DNA of 7,814 nt from Deltaproteobacteria bacterium (GTDB taxonomy: Bacteria > Desulfobacterota > GWC2-55-46 > S146-73): the NCBI GenBank assembly GCA_015492355.1, contig WGFF01000296.1, positions 1 through 7,814 of the forward strand, given 5' to 3'. The notes under the pieces are model-generated. The model ran no database searches. It was not told the origin of the DNA and worked only from the letters and a program-made list of their open reading frames with translations. The position numbers and the translations under genes are program-made. This document shows, piece by piece, positions 5,033 to 7,814 of the stretch (within the stretch, counting starts at the first letter, position 1; every line of letters starts with the position of its first letter).

Positions 5033-7465
5033 TTAGCCCACCTCTGCGAGTTCGAGCCTGTCCTTCCATCTGCTCTTGAGCACCTCTTTTATCATCAATC
5101 CCTCATGGTCTGAAAGGTCTCTACTTTCTTCGAGGTATTTCATTGCCTCCCTGCGAGCCCTCTCAAGGAGTCTTAGGTCTCCAAGGGCACAGGAGGTCCT
5201 GAAATCAGGTATGCCTGACTGCCTTGTACCGAGTATATCCCCTGGACCACGGAGTCTAAAATCCTCCTCCGCTATCCTGAAACCATCCATCGTCTGTTCG
5301 AGTATACTGAGTCTCCTGTAGGTCTCCTCTGATCTGCCAAGTCTCGCAACGAGAAGGCATGTGGAATGCCTGTTACCCCTTCCCACCCTTCCGCGGAGCT
5401 GATGGAGTTGTGCAAGCCCGAACCTCTCTGCATGTTCAACGAGCATAATGGTCGCATTGGGCACGTCCACACCAACCTCTATGACAGTCGTTGCAACAAG
5501 GACGTGTATCCTTCCATCCTTGAAATCCCGCATCACCTCTTCCTTTTCACTCCCCTTCATCTTGCCGTGGATGAGTCCCACCGCAAAATCCCTGAAGACC
5601 TCTCTCTGGAGGTAGTCCTTCATGTTCGTTGCATCCCTCAGGCTCAACTCCTCTGACTCCTCCACAAGGGGATAGACTATGTACGCCTGTCCACCCCTTC
5701 TGAGTTCCTCAAGTACAATACGGTAAGCCTTCTCCCGCTCCCACTCCCTTATGATGCGTGTATGGACAGGCTTTCTTCCAGGAGGGAGTTCATCTATTAT
5801 GGACACGTCAAGGTCTCCGAACACGGTCATGGCGAGGGTTCTGGGGATAGGTGTGGCTGTCATAACAAGTATATCTGGTGGTACCCCTCTACCCTTCTTC
5901 CTCAAATCTGCCCTCTGCACCACCCCGAACCTGTGCTGTTCGTCTATGACAACAAGCCCCAGTTTTCTGAACACCACATCCTTCTGGATGAGCGCATGGG
6001 TGCCTATCACAAGGTCTATCCTGCCGTCCCTGATGCAGTGGAGTATCTCCTTTCTCTCACCCCTGGGTGTGGAGCGGGTAAGGAGTACACTCCTTATGCC
6101 GAGCCTCTCAGAATAGGTATGGGTGGTAAGGTAGTGCTGTTCAGCGAGTATCTCTGTTGGTGCCATGAGGGCTGTCTGATACCCTGCCTCAATAGCCCAG
6201 AGTATGGCGATGTAACTTACCATGGTCTTTCCAGAGCCCACATCCCCCTGTATGAGCCTGTTCATCGGATGGGATGAGGTCATATCCTTTCTTATCTCCT
6301 CAAGTACCCTTTCCTGGGCACCTGTGAGCCTGAAGGGAAGGAACTCCCTCAGCCTCCTCTCCAGCCCATCCCTCTCCTTCCTCCCGGAACCTATGCCAAA
6401 GGCAATACCCCTGCGGGCTTTTATCCTTTTTCTCCTGAGTGCGAGCCCGAGTTCGAGTACAAAGAGCTCATCAAAGACTATACTTTTCCTTGCCCTCTCT
6501 ATCTCACCGTCCCCACAATCCTCAGGGAGGTGTACCTTCCTGAGGGCTGTGGTGATATCTACAAGACCACACCTTGCAAGGACTCCATCTGGTACCCCAG
6601 CTGGTACAGAGGATACATACCCATCCACCACATCCCTTATAATCCTTCGGAGTGTCTTCTGATGGAGCCCCTCTATCTGCGAATACACTGGCACAATCCC
6701 ACCTGTATGGAGGTCTTCCCCCTCCACGACCTCCACGTCAGGATGTACCATCTCCTTCTGTCCACCGAAGGTAGAGACCATGCCGTAGAGGATGAGTTTT
6801 GTACCCGGAGTATATCTCTTGAGATACCCCTTTCTGTAGTTGAACCACTTGAGCCTCAAAAGACCACTCCTGTCTCCAACCACCACCTCATAGACCCTTC
6901 TCCTCCCATAGCTCACCTCTCCACCAGCCATTACCTCACCACACACAAGCTCCATCCTGCCGGGCACAAGGTCTTTTATCCTCTTTATGTGCCTTCTGTC
7001 CTCATACCTTATGGGAAGGAAGAAAAGTATATCCTCCACCCTGGAGAGCCCCTTCTTCCTGAACCGAAGAGAGAGCCTCTTTCCTATGCCCTTTATCTCC
7101 TCCACAGGTGTGTTCATCACACCTATCATCTCCCTTACATCCTCCACTGTGCCCTTACTTCTATGAATACCCTCTATCATCTCCACTGCCACAAGGAGCC
7201 TTTCCTTTTTGATATCTACCTCCAGAGAATCGAAACCCCTGAAGAGCGCCCTGAGTTCCCTGAGCCTTGTGTTCATATCCTCTGGCAGTCCCATGCTCAT
7301 AGCCTCACTACAGAGCCTCTCAACAAGGGACTCAAGGTCCCTGATGGTATTGATACGGGCAAAGTTATTCCTGGAGGCAAAGAGGATGGGTCTCGTAAGG
7401 GAATCCATTATCCTTGAAAGATCCCCTCTCGACGGATTAAATGTACCTTCGGGTCTGGATAGCAT
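5033..7465 (-). CDS. recG: ATP-dependent DNA helicase RecG
   Basis: RecG is a monomeric superfamily 2 helicase that reverses stalled replication forks and migrates Holliday junctions in the cytoplasm. The 810-residue product is longer than the roughly 690 residues of the Escherichia coli enzyme because of a helical N-terminal extension (about 1-120). Then come the wedge/OB-fold domain (about 125-290, beginning with GIGKRL and LFFLPIRYEDRR) and the helicase core: Walker A GDVGSGKT (407-414), APTEIL (435-440), DEQH box (508-511), TATPIPRT (536-543), ATTVIEVGVDVPNAT (658-672), and motif VI QLHQLRGRVGRG (686-697). The C-terminal translocation motif region FRIAEEDFRLRGPGDILGTRQSG (729-751) is intact, so the enzyme should be active. 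The start is unsure: ATG at 7465 or ATG at 7408 (residue 20); both have poorly placed ribosome sites. The stop is TAA. It lies 122 bp downstream of carB on the same strand and may share its transcript. Confidence 0.97.
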   Translation of the reverse strand: MLSRPEGTFNPSRGDLSRIMDSLTRPILFASRNNFARINTIRDLESLVERLCSEAMSMGLPEDMNTRLRELRALFRGFDSLEVDIKKERLLVAVEMIEGIHRSKGTVEDVREMIGVMNTPVEEIKGIGKRLSLRFRKKGLSRVEDILFFLPIRYEDRRHIKRIKDLVPGRMELVCGEVMAGGEVSYGRRRVYEVVVGDRSGLLRLKWFNYRKGYLKRYTPGTKLILYGMVSTFGGQKEMVHPDVEVVEGEDLHTGGIVPVYSQIEGLHQKTLRRIIRDVVDGYVSSVPAGVPDGVLARCGLVDITTALRKVHLPEDCGDGEIERARKSIVFDELFVLELGLALRRKRIKARRGIAFGIGSGRKERDGLERRLREFLPFRLTGAQERVLEEIRKDMTSSHPMNRLIQGDVGSGKTMVSYIAILWAIEAGYQTALMAPTEILAEQHYLTTHTYSERLGIRSVLLTRSTPRGERKEILHCIRDGRIDLVIGTHALIQKDVVFRKLGLVVIDEQHRFGVVQRADLRKKGRGVPPDILVMTATPIPRTLAMTVFGDLDVSIIDELPPGRKPVHTRIIREWEREKAYRIVLEELRRGGQAYIVYPLVEESEELSLRDATNMKDYLQREVFRDFAVGLIHGKMKGSEKEEVMRDFKDGRIHVLVATTVIEVGVDVPNATIMLVEHAERFGLAQLHQLRGRVGRGNRHSTCLLVARLGRSEETYRRLSILEQTMDGFRIAEEDFRLRGPGDILGTRQSGIPDFRTSCALGDLRLLERARREAMKYLEESRDLSDHEGLMIKEVLKSRWKDRLELAEVG

Positions 7466-7537
7466 CTCTAATTAGATGGTCCTTAGAGGACTTCTACAAA
7501 AGAGACCCTCCTCAACTCCCCCGGTGGTTTTGCAAGA

Positions 7538-7573
7538 GGGGCTCAGCCCCAGTGTGCCCTCTCTGGGATGGGG
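7538..7573. repeat. Competing GC hairpins in the carB-recG spacer
   Basis: GGGGC (7538-7542) pairs with GCCCC (7546-7550) around a 3-nt loop. The CCCC of that stem plus A7551, and CCC (7557-7559), can instead pair with GGG (7565-7567) and TGGGG (7569-7573) around a TCTCT loop. Only one can form at once. No T-tract follows on the minus strand, so this is not a plain terminator of carB; it may modulate readthrough into recG. A smaller stem, GTCCT/AGGAC (7479-7491), and CATCT/AGATG (7463-7467/7474-7478) lie next to the first possible recG start codon. Confidence 0.4.
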
Positions 7574-7587
7574 TGTTTGAGATCGAA

Positions 7588-7814
7588 TCATTCATCCCTG
7601 TAGTATTCCTGGAGTGACTTTACCTGGAGCCCGCCCTTGAGTATCGCCCTTATGGCATTCACACATGCCCTGGCACCCGCTACAGTGGTAAAATAGGGTA
7701 TCCCCATCTCAAGGGATGTTCTCCTTATGGAATAGGAATCTGCAACACTCCTTGCACCGAAGGACGTGTTTATTATCATATCCACTTCCCTGCTCTTTAT
7801 CCTGTCTACTATAT
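7588..7814 (-). CDS. carB: Carbamoyl-phosphate synthetase large subunit, C-terminal end (partial)
   Basis: Only the last 75 codons are in the window; the gene continues past the right edge, and the GTG at 7785 is an internal valine. CarB makes carbamoyl phosphate from bicarbonate, ammonia (delivered by CarA from glutamine) and two ATP, feeding pyrimidine and arginine synthesis. What is visible is the end of the methylglyoxal-synthase-like allosteric domain, which binds regulators such as UMP or IMP in other bacteria. The recognised stretch is IKSREVDMIINTS, then DSYSIRRTSLEMGIPYFTTV, then AGARACVNAI, closely following the arrangement of known CarB proteins (NTPSG..DSYEIRR...PYFTT.AG in Escherichia coli). 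It ends ..YYRDE and TGA, showing that TGA works as a normal stop here. recG follows after 122 bp. Confidence 0.93.
   Translation of the reverse strand, partial: IVDRIKSREVDMIINTSFGARSVADSYSIRRTSLEMGIPYFTTVAGARACVNAIRAILKGGLQVKSLQEYYRDE

Noticed and set aside
6530..7417. Plus-strand open frame of 295 codons opposite recG
   Set aside because: recG is unmistakable on the other strand; the His/Tyr/Pro-rich product is a typical antisense artefact.

Overview
The window holds four genes, all on the minus strand. Read in transcription order from right to left they are: the 3' end of carB (large subunit of carbamoyl-phosphate synthetase), a complete recG (branch-migrating DNA helicase), a very large ATPase-type transcription regulator of 1082 codons, and a small exported protein that looks like an outer-membrane beta-barrel. 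An outer-membrane protein with a Sec signal peptide implies a diderm (Gram-negative type) bacterium. AGG (Arg), ATA (Ile) and CTC/CTT codons are common, and RecG carries the long N-terminal extension seen in several non-enterobacterial lineages. These traits would fit a Nitrospirota or deltaproteobacteria-like sulfur/anaerobe lineage, but that placement is an impression and not something the sequence proves.

Layout. Bases 1-103 lie downstream of the outer-membrane gene and hold no gene; a short GC hairpin (81-95) is there without a clear T-tract terminator. The outer-membrane gene is 805 to 140. Its TGA stop is followed in frame by 11 more codons and TAA, and those 11 residues look like the missing last beta-strand of the barrel. 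Bases 806-1202 are non-coding but rich in structure: a 12-bp palindrome next to the ribosome binding site, a heptamer repeated at 11-bp spacing, and several hairpins, one with an 11-bp perfect stem just past the regulator stop. The regulator is 4451 to 1203. Bases 4452-5032 are non-coding and hold a good sigma-70-like promoter for the regulator, a perfect TGTGA-N6-TCACA (CRP/HcpR-like) site upstream of it, and near the recG end a cluster of hairpins ending in a terminator-like stem and T7 tract. recG is 7465 to 5033. A 122-bp spacer with competing GC hairpins separates it from carB, which runs off the right edge.

How the parts relate. carB and recG are housekeeping genes, probably co-transcribed or simply adjacent. 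The regulator and the outer-membrane gene may form a separate unit. The regulator combines a MalT-type STAND ATPase and helical repeats with a C-terminal OmpR-type winged helix plus BTAD domain. Proteins with that DNA-binding module (SARP family) typically bind heptameric direct repeats at 11-bp periodicity, and such a repeat lies in front of the outer-membrane gene. The idea that this regulator controls the outer-membrane gene is an inference. No mobile element, CRISPR array, tRNA or rRNA was seen.
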